Origin: Deltaproteobacteria bacterium
GTDB taxonomy: Bacteria; Desulfobacterota; Desulfuromonadia; Desulfuromonadales; Geopsychrobacteraceae
Assembly: GCA_024276905.1 (NCBI GenBank)
Contig: JAJRWF010000050.1
Coordinates: 1 to 64,000 of the forward strand
DNA length: 64,000 bases
Direction: 5' to 3'
This document shows, piece after piece, positions 9,746 through 19,383 of the stretch (within the stretch, counting starts at the first letter, position 1; every line of letters starts with the position of its first letter). Below the pieces are notes generated by a model. It made no database searches and was not told where the DNA came from. It saw only the letters and a list, made by a program, of their open reading frames with translations. Position numbers and translations under genes: made by a program.

Positions 9746-11260
9746 CTATTTCAGCAACGCGGTAATAAACTTGAGGGCCGCCATACGATCGATCGATTTT
9801 TCGTTACCGATAATCTCGACCGCCAGCGAACCGGCAACACTGCCGGTAAAAGCAATCATCTCGTCCGGTGCATCAAGCGCCGCCGCCATGGCCGCAATCG
9901 AAAAGAACGCATCTCCGGCGCCGACCCGGTCAACGGCGTTACGGGCAAAAGAAGGCACCTTGATGAACTCCCCGCGAGTATTGCAAACCTCGCAACCGCG
10001 CCGACCGAGGGTCACGACAAAGCGCCCGGCGCCCAGACGCCTGACCAGATGGTGCAGATAGGGACGTACGTCACCACGCATGTCACGATATTCAAGCCGC
10101 AGTTCGTGCTCGGCCAGGCAGCCGAAATCAGCGCCCGGATAACGTCCGATGGTATTGAAACCACGATTCCCGGCATTGGCCTGGGTGTTAACAGCCAGAA
10201 AGGGCGCCTTCTGCAACAGCCGCACCGTCTCATCGGCGATAGTGCCATGGCCGAAATCAGCCACAATCACCAGATCGTAGTCGCGGATCCGCTGCCGCAA
10301 CCAATCGTTGAAGAGGGCCGTCTGTTCCGGCGGCAAGCCCGAATCATCCATCTCATAGATTTCGAGCAATTTGTTGAGAGAATAAGCATCGATGAAGCGG
10401 CGCTTGGTCAGGGTCGGGGCCTGTGGCTGGGTAAAAAAGACCGGGGTGATGTTGGAGTGCAGATGATTCCGGATAAAATCTTCCTGCGAGTTCTGCTCAC
10501 CGATCACGGTCAGCAGATCAACCTGGCGGGCAAAACCGGCCACATGGTTGGCGACTGCAAAGACGCCTCCGGCGAACAGATCTTCCGAACGGTATTTCAT
10601 CGCCAGGGTCGGATCTTTCGATGATTTGCCGATCGTATCGCAATACTGATAGGCATCCAGAATCGCATCACCGACCACCAGTACCTTGAGCTTTTCCATC
10701 CGCTCAAACAGTGCAGCAATTCCCTCGATACTGGTCCGGGTACGCAACAGATCGAGGTAGCTTTTAAGTTCATCGGGCTGCTGGGAAAAGTAGCGATTGA
10801 TCAAATTCGAGGAACTGAAAACGATGTCACCGGCAAAAGCCAGCTCGGCTCCGACCTCACGCACCACTTCAGCCTCCAGGGCCATTTTGCCGGTCGGGTC
10901 GTTGGCAACTTCCTTGAATTCCCAGCCTTTGACATAGATATCCGGTCGCAACACGCGCAGGGTTTCTTCGGCGGTCGGCCACTGATTGACGACCACAAAG
11001 TCGACCGGATCAAGTGAGGCGATACTTTCGGCCCGCAAATCTTCGGTAAAGGCCGGGCGGCCCGGTCCCTTGTCGACAAAACGATCGGGAGTCAAAGTGA
11101 CCAGCAACAGGTCACCCATCTCCCGTGCCTGCTCAAAGTATCGGATGTGCCCGATATGCAGCAGGTCAAAAACTCCGTGACAATGGACGACCTTCTGCCC
11201 CTTTTCGCGTGCCTGGCCAAGCAACGGCCTGATCTCTTCGATGGTTTTGATCTTGCTCAC
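9746..11260 (-). CDS. bifunctional nucleotidyltransferase + PfkB-type kinase, HldE/RfaE-like with reversed domain order
   Basis: N-terminal cytidylyltransferase-type HGVFDLLHIGHIRYFEQA; C-terminal PfkB family DRVGAGDAFFS. Confidence 0.85.
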   Translation of the reverse strand: MSKIKTIEEIRPLLGQAREKGQKVVHCHGVFDLLHIGHIRYFEQAREMGDLLLVTLTPDRFVDKGPGRPAFTEDLRAESIASLDPVDFVVVNQWPTAEETLRVLRPDIYVKGWEFKEVANDPTGKMALEAEVVREVGAELAFAGDIVFSSSNLINRYFSQQPDELKSYLDLLRTRTSIEGIAALFERMEKLKVLVVGDAILDAYQYCDTIGKSSKDPTLAMKYRSEDLFAGGVFAVANHVAGFARQVDLLTVIGEQNSQEDFIRNHLHSNITPVFFTQPQAPTLTKRRFIDAYSLNKLLEIYEMDDSGLPPEQTALFNDWLRQRIRDYDLVIVADFGHGTIADETVRLLQKAPFLAVNTQANAGNRGFNTIGRYPGADFGCLAEHELRLEYRDMRGDVRPYLHHLVRRLGAGRFVVTLGRRGCEVCNTRGEFIKVPSFARNAVDRVGAGDAFFSIAAMAAALDAPDEMIAFTGSVAGSLAVEIIGNEKSIDRMAALKFITALLK

Positions 11261-11273
11261 AATCGGCCCCGTT

Positions 11274-13811
11274 TCAGTTTTCGATCTGCCCCTGCAGATC
11301 AGCTTCTGTTGTCAAATTCTGCTCAAGGGTCTCAAGGAAATGGAGGGCCGCCTGATTCCAGGGCTCACGCTCAAGCACCATATCGAACATCAGCTTTGCC
11401 CCTTCTGTAACCCCGGCCTCCATATAGAGACAGCCCATCTTCAGCATCACTGGCAGATCCTCGCGCACCGCTTCGAGATAGTCGGCGTAGGTATCAAGAG
11501 CCTTGCCCTTGTCACCGGTCAGTTTGAGCATATCGGCGTAGTAGGGCAGATAGGTCGGCGCGATCGAGGCCAGACATTCGGCTGCAAGCAAGGCAGATTC
11601 GCTATCTGTACGCTCAAGAGAAATAGAGAAAACCCGCAGCAGGCCCTCTTCGAGGACACTCCCCTTCTTCTCTTCGGCCAGTTCGTCGATCAAGTTTCGA
11701 TATTCTTCAAGTGCGTCATCAGTTTTTTCGTCAAGCTCGGCAATAAACCCCTGCCCCAGATGCAACAGGGCCTTCTCGTCCGTGCTGCGCTGTGGATCGA
11801 GACAATCAACCAGGTGAGCAAGATTTTCCCTTTCGCCGCGACGGTACAGCAGCTTCAGCTTGCCGCACACCGGTCCCAGTTCCGACCAGGCCCGGGCACG
11901 TGCCATATGCATGGTCTGCCGATCATCGAGATCTTCCTTGAATGCAGCTTCGAAAGCTGCGACCTGCGCCGTCAGTTCTTCAGAAATTGTTATCCCGGGA
12001 TTTCGCTGCCGCCACAGATAGAAGCGTCCGGGCTGTTGATCCCGTTGCCACTGGCTAAAAATCTGCGTCAAATCCGGTGAGCCGGACTCTTCCGCCAGTC
12101 GCGCTTCGAGTCGTTTTTGTGCATCTTCAACCATCTGTAACAAGCGGTCTGCAGTATCCCGGTAGGCCTCGAAATAAATCCGCCCGAGTCGGTCAATATC
12201 CTCGGAGGTCCAGCTGTCTGCGCCCTCGCCCTGGGTCAGCTTGAGAAAATCGCGAATTCCGGCTTTCTTGAGCATCGGATTAAAGACATCAAAACCTTTC
12301 TTCAGTTTCTTCTCGATCCGATCAAGTTTGGCCTTGTACTTCTGTTCTCCCTTACCGCCAGCCACTCGGCCGAAAAAACCGTCATTGGCGCGGACCCCCT
12401 CGCAGGCCAGCTTTCTGATTTCACGAAAAGCACTGGCTGCGGTTTCCAACTCGTCCAGCATTGCCCTCTGGTGAGCAGTCCGCAGTTCGCTATTCTCGGG
12501 CGGCAACCAGTCCGCCAGCATCTCGAAGGCAGGTTGCGGTAACGGGCTCAGTACGATATCGCGCCAACTGGCGTGCGCAACACCATCGATCCTGGCCGCC
12601 CAGTCACCCATATTTATCAGCTGGCAACCGCAGTCAGCCGCCATCGTCGCCTGCCCGGCAATGGTCGAGATCGCAAAATGGAAATCCGCGGTTGTCTCGG
12701 CCATCTCGCCACTGTTGGTTTCGACCCACAACTGTCCGGTTCCGAGTTGCGGCCCGACACCGTATTCGTTACTGCCCTGAGCGTGGGTGAAACCCTTGCG
12801 GCTGAAACAGAGGTCAACCCCGACGAGCAAAATCCGTTCTACTCCGATCTGAACCGCCAGATCGATCGCACAGTTGGTAACCGTCGGCCCGCGGGCGTTA
12901 AATGCCTGATCAGGGTCCTCTTCAACCCATTCCAGCCGCTGCCCCATATAAAAATTTCGCCCGCGCCACTGACCGAGCAGCCGCGAAGAAACATGGTACT
13001 GATTAACGAAAATCGTCCGCTCGTGCAGCAGCAGCATCTCTTTGCTGATGTCATAACTGATCTGGTTGGGGTCAATCGAAACCACGATATCGGGAATCAG
13101 ACCGACTTCGAGCAGACGGCGACAGATGCGTGAGACGGCAATCACCAGCATACTGTCGCGGTTTTCAATCACCCAGGAAATGCTGTCATCAAGGGATGGT
13201 CCGCCACCAAGAACCACGGCAGTGCGACCACTGAAACTGCCGCGCAGGCAGGCCGCCGACAACCGGTTTTCGGCCAGGTTCTCCAGCTGCCGCCGGGTGA
13301 ACAGTTCACTCCCCATCTCGGCATGCAGCATCCAGCGAATCTGCTCCAGTTCTTCCTGCAATTCGCGACCGATCTCCTGATAGGCATCAATATTCAGATC
13401 TTCGGCCGCAATCGAACGATGAAACTGCATATTGTCGAGATAGACATAGTTCTGAAATTCGATGGCGACCGCTTCTTTTTGCCAGCAGTCAAAGGTTGTC
13501 AACATCAGCTTTTCCGAATCTTCCGTCAGGTCAAGCTCGGTCCGTACTTCGTCAATCAGTTCGGGCAGTTCGATAAACATGTAGGTTGTGCCGACAGGCA
13601 GTCCCTTCTGCAGCAGATATTTCGGCAGCAACCCGGAATCGGTACCCAGAAAGACATAGAAATGATTCTCCTCGAAAATCTTCTCATCAAACTGTTTCAG
13701 GTAAACGGCGGCAGAACCGATCTTGTCGAAAGCTGTCCCATTAACCTTGAACAGATAGCGATCTCCAAATGAGTTCTGGATAAAGTCATTCGACTGCTGT
13801 TCGCTCTGCAT
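11274..13811 (-). CDS. DUF115 / Maf-type motility accessory protein (MptE-like), long form
   Basis: VVLGGGPSLDDS, DIVVSIDPNQISYD, ILLVGVDLCFSRKGFTHAQGSNEY. Confidence 0.8.
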   Translation of the reverse strand: MQSEQQSNDFIQNSFGDRYLFKVNGTAFDKIGSAAVYLKQFDEKIFEENHFYVFLGTDSGLLPKYLLQKGLPVGTTYMFIELPELIDEVRTELDLTEDSEKLMLTTFDCWQKEAVAIEFQNYVYLDNMQFHRSIAAEDLNIDAYQEIGRELQEELEQIRWMLHAEMGSELFTRRQLENLAENRLSAACLRGSFSGRTAVVLGGGPSLDDSISWVIENRDSMLVIAVSRICRRLLEVGLIPDIVVSIDPNQISYDISKEMLLLHERTIFVNQYHVSSRLLGQWRGRNFYMGQRLEWVEEDPDQAFNARGPTVTNCAIDLAVQIGVERILLVGVDLCFSRKGFTHAQGSNEYGVGPQLGTGQLWVETNSGEMAETTADFHFAISTIAGQATMAADCGCQLINMGDWAARIDGVAHASWRDIVLSPLPQPAFEMLADWLPPENSELRTAHQRAMLDELETAASAFREIRKLACEGVRANDGFFGRVAGGKGEQKYKAKLDRIEKKLKKGFDVFNPMLKKAGIRDFLKLTQGEGADSWTSEDIDRLGRIYFEAYRDTADRLLQMVEDAQKRLEARLAEESGSPDLTQIFSQWQRDQQPGRFYLWRQRNPGITISEELTAQVAAFEAAFKEDLDDRQTMHMARARAWSELGPVCGKLKLLYRRGERENLAHLVDCLDPQRSTDEKALLHLGQGFIAELDEKTDDALEEYRNLIDELAEEKKGSVLEEGLLRVFSISLERTDSESALLAAECLASIAPTYLPYYADMLKLTGDKGKALDTYADYLEAVREDLPVMLKMGCLYMEAGVTEGAKLMFDMVLEREPWNQAALHFLETLEQNLTTEADLQGQIEN

Positions 13812-13822
13812 CCTGATTCCTT

Positions 13823-14080
13823 TCAGTCCGGCAAGCCGGGCAGCAGGTTTTCATATTCAAGAAGATCGGCAACACAGAGAAAATCCATCCGCCCCTGTGC
13901 GGCAACGATCCGGTTGAGCAAGGGTGTAATCCTCTGCAGTTCAGGCGCTGGAGCCCTGCCCAGCAGAGGCTCGACTTCATCGATAAACTGCAGCAAGTGA
14001 TAACTGCCTTCTCCCTCAATTCCGAGACGGAAGTTGCGGACTGCGGCATCCAGATGCATTCGGCAGAGCGGGATACTCAT
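13823..14080 (-). CDS. small hypothetical protein between the two DUF115 genes
   Basis: 85-aa ORF, overlaps the upstream gene by 4 nt, colinear with the operon. Confidence 0.6.
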   Translation of the reverse strand: MSIPLCRMHLDAAVRNFRLGIEGEGSYHLLQFIDEVEPLLGRAPAPELQRITPLLNRIVAAQGRMDFLCVADLLEYENLLPGLPD

Positions 14081-15360
14081 GATGCCTCCTGCAGGTAACT
14101 GGTCCCTGAGATCCTGGCGCCAATACGACTGCCGTTGGTAAATTTCACCTGCGGGTGACTGTCAATGTAGCCTTCAAGATCACGCAGGAAACCGCGCATG
14201 TTCAGATGGGTCGGAACCCGTTCCTGCCTGCCATTAAGAACCCAGTGTTCGTGATTCACTGCCGGAAGCTGAACCTGGACCACACAACCATCAACATGGC
14301 TTTTGCGTTCCGGATAGCAAAAATCAGCACCCAGCAGCACAACCTCAGTCGCTCCGGCCTGTACCGCCAGATCCACCGCTGGATGCAAAACACTGCCGGA
14401 AGAAAAGAGACTGCCGCGCGGTTGCTGCAGCGCCAGTTCGGCATACAGGGGATGACGGGCGTAGGCACAGAAGCGGATCCCCGGCCAGGCCTCCAGGACA
14501 CTGTGGTGAACCAGCGGAAAGTAGACCAGCGCCGCATTCTCCAGTCGAACCCTGTCAATCCCCTCGAAAAAGGGCAGGATCCTTGTGTCGTGGGGGTCGA
14601 TGGTCAACACCACGTCGGGGGTAATCCCGGCCGCGAGCAAGGGCTTAAGAGCCGCATCGACCACAATCAGCCAGATACGGTCACGTTCTTTTCTCAACAA
14701 CTCGAAATGCTGTGCCAGACTGGGTCCGGCTGCAGCCACTACCGCCCGCTTGTCACCAATGCGGTCGAAGAACAAGGCCACATCCTCATCCTGCTCGATA
14801 TAGGCGTCATTCGCGATCAGTCGCTGCTGCAGCCGGGCATTGCCCGCTCCACAACGGCGCCTGATGGCCGGCGTGGCCAGTTCGAGCACAATCCTGTCCC
14901 GCAGCTCACAGGCCGATTCATCTGCCAGTTGCAGGCAAACCGGCGCAGCCGCAAAGGGCAGCCGCGGGTTTTTGAGCCTTTCTGCAGTCAAAAGATTGAC
15001 CCTTGAATCCTCAAGCCAACCGCGTTGATCGAAGTGCTCAAGGCAACAGCGCGCCACAGCAAGGTTCATCATCACCACATTCAGTTGTTGAAGTTCAGAA
15101 CGCTCCAGCAGCACCTGCTGCAAATCCCCCAGCGCCAGACCATAGACCTGCGCGGTCGTACTCTCCCGCGGGACCAGTGAAGCCTGCAATTGCGCTTCAC
15201 TGCGCCGGTCGAAACAACTGGTCAGCTGCAAGCCCTGAATCTGCAAACTCGGTTCAATAACCCGCACCGCTTCAACTTCGGTCAGGACCGTTGCGGCAGC
15301 AAGCCGAGCCCCCAATTCGGGCCAGCGTTGATCGATTATCTGGAGGTTTTGGTCGAACAC
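14077..15360 (-). CDS. DUF115 / Maf-type protein, short form
   Basis: VVAAAGPSLAQHFELL, PDVVLTIDPHDTR, VVLLGADFCYPERKSHVDG. Confidence 0.8.
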   Translation of the reverse strand: MFDQNLQIIDQRWPELGARLAAATVLTEVEAVRVIEPSLQIQGLQLTSCFDRRSEAQLQASLVPRESTTAQVYGLALGDLQQVLLERSELQQLNVVMMNLAVARCCLEHFDQRGWLEDSRVNLLTAERLKNPRLPFAAAPVCLQLADESACELRDRIVLELATPAIRRRCGAGNARLQQRLIANDAYIEQDEDVALFFDRIGDKRAVVAAAGPSLAQHFELLRKERDRIWLIVVDAALKPLLAAGITPDVVLTIDPHDTRILPFFEGIDRVRLENAALVYFPLVHHSVLEAWPGIRFCAYARHPLYAELALQQPRGSLFSSGSVLHPAVDLAVQAGATEVVLLGADFCYPERKSHVDGCVVQVQLPAVNHEHWVLNGRQERVPTHLNMRGFLRDLEGYIDSHPQVKFTNGSRIGARISGTSYLQEAS

Positions 15361-15565
15361 TTAACGGACTCCGCGCGTCAAAATTTCGGCAAATATCATC
15401 CCTGAAGGGCCTTCCACGCCACGCGGAACAGTGAAAGATCATTAATCGTGCCAAGATTGAAATGGGCGATTATTTTGCTGTAAGCTATCCGGCCTGAATT
15501 GCGGCACCATTCTCTTCAGATCATTGTGCCGTGATTTTTGTCGTGCTGACGGCAAACCTGCCCCC

Positions 15566-15600
15566 ACAAAAAAACACCCCAACCTGAGGCTGGGGTGTCA
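15566..15600 (-). terminator. Rho-independent terminator downstream of fliW
   Basis: Minus strand: ACACCCCAGCCTCAGGTTGGGGTGTTTTTTTG. Confidence 0.85.
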
Positions 15601-15635
15601 GAAGACAAATCATACGTGTGAGAGCAAGAAAATAA

Positions 15636-16100
15636 CTATCCGGCAGCGGCCGCGCCCTGGCCATTATCCGTAGCAGGCCGCACCACTGGCAACGGCGTAC
15701 GACTCTCATATTTGCTTTTTTCGAGAATCACCTGCAACCCGCAATTTTTCTGTGGTGCATAGAGAATCGGGGCCTGCAGGTTGAGGGTCACGGTCTTGTC
15801 CGGGTGGACAGTTACAACCGACAGGGTCAGACACTCTTCGGCAGCGCTGATTCCGAGTTTGGTGCATTCACTCTGATCGGGAACCACCTTGTAGTCGAGA
15901 AAGAAGTTGGTCGGATCGGTCAGCACGAAGGCGATCTGCGAATCATCGACACTTTGAATCCAGAACAGTGGCCCCTCCTTACCACTGGGAACAACCACGA
16001 AATCATGCAGGCCATCAAAACCGATCAACCCATAAGGAAAATGGATGGTTTTTTTCGGGTCGTATTCGATCTCGCCAAAACGGGACATGATCTTTTTCAT
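15636..16100 (-). CDS. fliW: flagellar assembly factor FliW
   Basis: [31 protein letters not shown]...; adjacent to csrA. Confidence 0.9.
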   Translation of the reverse strand: MKKIMSRFGEIEYDPKKTIHFPYGLIGFDGLHDFVVVPSGKEGPLFWIQSVDDSQIAFVLTDPTNFFLDYKVVPDQSECTKLGISAAEECLTLSVVTVHPDKTVTLNLQAPILYAPQKNCGLQVILEKSKYESRTPLPVVRPATDNGQGAAAAG

Positions 16101-16336
16101 GATTTCTTCTCCTGCACAATGCTCTGGCTCAAGGCATCGAGATCAGCGATATCCCACTGAGTCGCTTCCTTGTTCTCTTGAATAATCCGTTCGTAGACTT
16201 CCAGCCGGTGAACCTTGGTCGAACGCGGGGCATCGATACCGATTCGCACCCCGCCGCCTTTCAGCTCTACAATTGTAATTCGAATGTCATCGCCGATGAC
16301 GATCCCTTCACCTGCCTTGCGTGTCAGTACCAGCAT
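16097..16336 (-). CDS. csrA: carbon storage regulator CsrA
   Basis: [51 protein letters not shown]. Confidence 0.97.
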   Translation of the reverse strand: MLVLTRKAGEGIVIGDDIRITIVELKGGGVRIGIDAPRSTKVHRLEVYERIIQENKEATQWDIADLDALSQSIVQEKKS

Positions 16337-16414
16337 TTCGCCCTCCCTGGCTCGGGTCCGAATCTGCTCCGCAGTTCGGGTTCGGGGTCTGCAGCTCTGT
16401 GCTGCATTGGTTGT

Positions 16415-17350
16415 TTAGATGTAATTGAGTATCGACAGATCATTGACCTTGCCGACAATGCTGAGTGCGGCCTGAAAACCCTGTTGCTGTTGTTCCAGGC
16501 TGGTTATGGTTTCAAGGATGTCGGCATCTTCGAAACGCGAACGCATGGTTTCCATATCAATTTTAATTTGCTCCATATGCTCACTGGCGAGCATCAGACG
16601 GGCACCGATATTCCCCTTGAGGCTGCGCTGGGTGCGAACCTGGTCTGTTCCGGTCTCAAGATTGGTCAACTGGGCATCGACTCCGGCCGGATTGTCGGCC
16701 CGCAGAGCTTCTTCAATCGAGGTGATAACCGCAAAAAGGTCAACGGCACCGGGATCGGTCGCACCATCGTTATCCGCATCGCCGAGCAACAGGGAACTGC
16801 CGGTTATATTGACGGCAATTTTTTCTCCAGGACCGATTTCAAACTGCACCACGCCCTGATCACCGTTGTAGACCACCGGGTTCGACTCGGTCGCCGGGTA
16901 GTTGGGATTGCGGGTAAAGGGTTTGGTCTTTTCAGCATAACCGGCAAATAGAAATTTTCCATCAACCTGTGCATTTCCGGTATCAAGCAGTGACTGTTTG
17001 AGCTGTCCGACCTCATCAGCATAGGTCAACCGGTCGTTGGCACTTAGGGTGTCGTTGATTGAAGCGAGACTGATCTCGCGAATACGCTGCATGACATTCT
17101 CGATGTTATTGAGGTTGCCATCCATGTTGTTGATCCGGTCAAGCCCTGACGCGATGGTTTCGAGGTAGCGGTCGGAGTTCTTGATCTGGGTCCGGGCCGA
17201 CAATACCGGGCTGATCGCCGTCGCGTCATCGGACGGCCGGTTGAGCCGTTTGCCGGTTGCGGCTGCCAGCTGCAGGGTCTGCAGACGAGTACTCGCCTTA
17301 TCAAGATAGTTCTGCAGACTGCGGAAGGTTGTGGTCTGGGTTGCTCTCAT
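16415..17350 (-). CDS. flgL: flagellar hook-associated protein 3 FlgL
   Basis: MRATQTTTFRSLQNYLDKASTRLQTLQLAAATGKRLNRPSDDATAI; C-terminal flagellin-like helix. Confidence 0.9.
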   Translation of the reverse strand: MRATQTTTFRSLQNYLDKASTRLQTLQLAAATGKRLNRPSDDATAISPVLSARTQIKNSDRYLETIASGLDRINNMDGNLNNIENVMQRIREISLASINDTLSANDRLTYADEVGQLKQSLLDTGNAQVDGKFLFAGYAEKTKPFTRNPNYPATESNPVVYNGDQGVVQFEIGPGEKIAVNITGSSLLLGDADNDGATDPGAVDLFAVITSIEEALRADNPAGVDAQLTNLETGTDQVRTQRSLKGNIGARLMLASEHMEQIKIDMETMRSRFEDADILETITSLEQQQQGFQAALSIVGKVNDLSILNYI

Positions 17351-17356
17351 AGCGGC

Positions 17357-18733
17357 CTACCTCTTCAGCGACAACAGGGTGTCCATCATTTCATCAACCG
17401 TCGACAGGAACTTGGCCGAAGCCTCGTAACCTTTCTGAAACTGCAGCAGGTTGATCATCTCCTCTTCGAGCGAGACGCCATCGACACTGTCACGCAGGTT
17501 GTTGAGCGAATCGAGGGAGTCACGCAGACCATCCTTGGCCTGCCGATTACGAGCGGTTTCGACGCCGACCGCTGCAGCAATTTTGCCGTAGAACGAAACA
17601 AAATTGTCATTGCCGATGGTCTGGGCAGATTCAAGATCCAGAATCGTCAGGGCGTTGGTATTGTCACCGGGCGCGCTGGTCATTCCGGCGGCGACTTCTC
17701 TGGTCTGGGTAATATTCATACCGATCGAAGAAGCGGCCCCGGCGACACCGGCCAGCGGAACAAAAAAATCACGGCCACTGACAGCATCCAGGCCACTGCC
17801 GAGCTGATGTTGGGTATTGACCCGTGAACTGATCTCGAACGCCAGGGTATCCAGACGGTTGAGAACATCGGGAATCATCACATCGCGAACCTGGTAGAGT
17901 CCACCGATCTCACCGCCGACATCGGTACGATCAAGATTGATATTGGTATTGCCGAACTTGAGGCGCAGTTGCAGATCAACCCCTGAAACATAGCCTTCGA
18001 GCGGAGTGACGATATCACCCTCAACCAGCGGCATGCCATTGGGCAACTGGACCGACAGGGTACTGGTCGAGGTTTCGAAACCGGTCACACCGAGGGTTTC
18101 GGACAAGCCCTTGAGCAGCATGTCACGCCGATCACGGTCGCTGTTGGCATCCTGCCCGGCAAGCTCGATCGCCGAAATCCGATTATTGAGGTCGGCAATT
18201 TCGTACAATTTCTGATTGATCCCATCGATCTTGCCGGTCAGATCAATATTGATATTCTTACGCACCTGCTGCAAACCGGTATCGATATTATGAAACTTAT
18301 CGGCAAGCAGTCCGCCACGTTGCAGGACTTGCTGACGCTCAACTTCGCCACCCGGGTTGGTACTGAGCTGGCGCCAGGCGTCGAAAAACTTGTCGACCTC
18401 ATCCGACAGACTGTTGTCACCGATGCCGATCTCGCGCTCGATCTCGGCCAGAGTATTGAGCTGTGAGTTTTCGAACCCGAACTCGGCACCCTTGTCATTG
18501 ATCTGACCGGCCAGAAAGCTATCATGGGCACGCTGAATCGAGCCGACAGTCACGCCGGTCCCGATAAAATAATCACCAAAGGCCAGCGCCGGGTAAGGTG
18601 TCAGGTAAGGATTCTGGCGTGAATAACCGGGAGTATTGACATTGGCCACGTTGAGGCCGGTAATTTCGATCGCTTTCTGATTGGTCAGCAGGGAGGTTTT
18701 CCCCGAGTTCAACGCTGCATTCAGGCCACCCAT
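17357..18733 (-). CDS. flgK: flagellar hook-associated protein 1 FlgK
   Basis: ALNSGKTSLLTNQKAIEITGLNVANVNTPGYSRQ; EEEMINLLQFQKGYEASAKFLSTVDEMMDTLLSL. Confidence 0.95.
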   Translation of the reverse strand: MGGLNAALNSGKTSLLTNQKAIEITGLNVANVNTPGYSRQNPYLTPYPALAFGDYFIGTGVTVGSIQRAHDSFLAGQINDKGAEFGFENSQLNTLAEIEREIGIGDNSLSDEVDKFFDAWRQLSTNPGGEVERQQVLQRGGLLADKFHNIDTGLQQVRKNINIDLTGKIDGINQKLYEIADLNNRISAIELAGQDANSDRDRRDMLLKGLSETLGVTGFETSTSTLSVQLPNGMPLVEGDIVTPLEGYVSGVDLQLRLKFGNTNINLDRTDVGGEIGGLYQVRDVMIPDVLNRLDTLAFEISSRVNTQHQLGSGLDAVSGRDFFVPLAGVAGAASSIGMNITQTREVAAGMTSAPGDNTNALTILDLESAQTIGNDNFVSFYGKIAAAVGVETARNRQAKDGLRDSLDSLNNLRDSVDGVSLEEEMINLLQFQKGYEASAKFLSTVDEMMDTLLSLKR

Positions 18734-18736
18734 GGT

Positions 18737-19090
18737 TCAGACCTTTCCCGAAAGAAGTCGTCCCTCAACCTGATGGGAGCATTTCTGCCCCTTCAAACCG
18801 TAGGTCGACTGGGCCGTCGAACGCCCGAAGAAACCCATCATTTCACGCACCCAGCCGAGGCCGGCCCAGATCAGATAAGCATTGCGGCGGTTCTCATTGT
18901 CAATCTGTTTGAGCAGATCCTCAAGCCCTTCAGCTTCCTGCGGCTGCGGATCAAAACCATGCAGCAGTTGCTGCTTGCAGGTCACCACCCGCTCAAGTTC
19001 CTGCATGTCAAGATCGATAGCGGCACGACGCTCCTGCTTTAGAAGCTCAAGCAGGGCATCCAGCTTTTCCTGAACCCGTTCAACAGTCAT
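18737..19090 (-). CDS. flgN: FlgN-family chaperone
   Basis: Position between flgM and flgK, coiled-coil, FlgN-like size. Confidence 0.75.
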   Translation of the reverse strand: MTVERVQEKLDALLELLKQERRAAIDLDMQELERVVTCKQQLLHGFDPQPQEAEGLEDLLKQIDNENRRNAYLIWAGLGWVREMMGFFGRSTAQSTYGLKGQKCSHQVEGRLLSGKV

Positions 19091-19383
19091 CAGGATTTCT
19101 CCTCAACAATAAACTTGAGCAGGCTGGCCGCCACCTTTTCAAGATCCGGGCGATACTGGCCGCTGGCAATCTGCTGTTTAAGCTGCTGCAGCTTTTCACT
19201 GCGTGGCGTCTCGATTGTTGCTTCGGTCCTGGTCGCACGACTGGCATTCTGCAGCACATCGGAAAATTCAACACGGTCGCCGCGAGTTCCCTTTTCGGCC
19301 TGCTTCTTCGGCTCGGCCTTGCGGCTGCCCCTGGCCTCACTTAAGGGGCCGACCACCTTGCCACCGATAATTCGATCAACCAT
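19090..19383 (-). CDS. flgM: anti-sigma28 factor FlgM
   Basis: RSEKLQQLKQQIASGQYRPDLEKVAASLLKF; start at MVDRIIGG. Confidence 0.85.
   Translation of the reverse strand: MVDRIIGGKVVGPLSEARGSRKAEPKKQAEKGTRGDRVEFSDVLQNASRATRTEATIETPRSEKLQQLKQQIASGQYRPDLEKVAASLLKFIVEEKS

Noticed and set aside
15430-15460. TTGGCACG sequence on the minus strand upstream of the Maf operon resembling a sigma54 -24 element
   Set aside because: The expected -12 GC at N10 is absent (TGGCACGATTAATGAT), so not called as a promoter.
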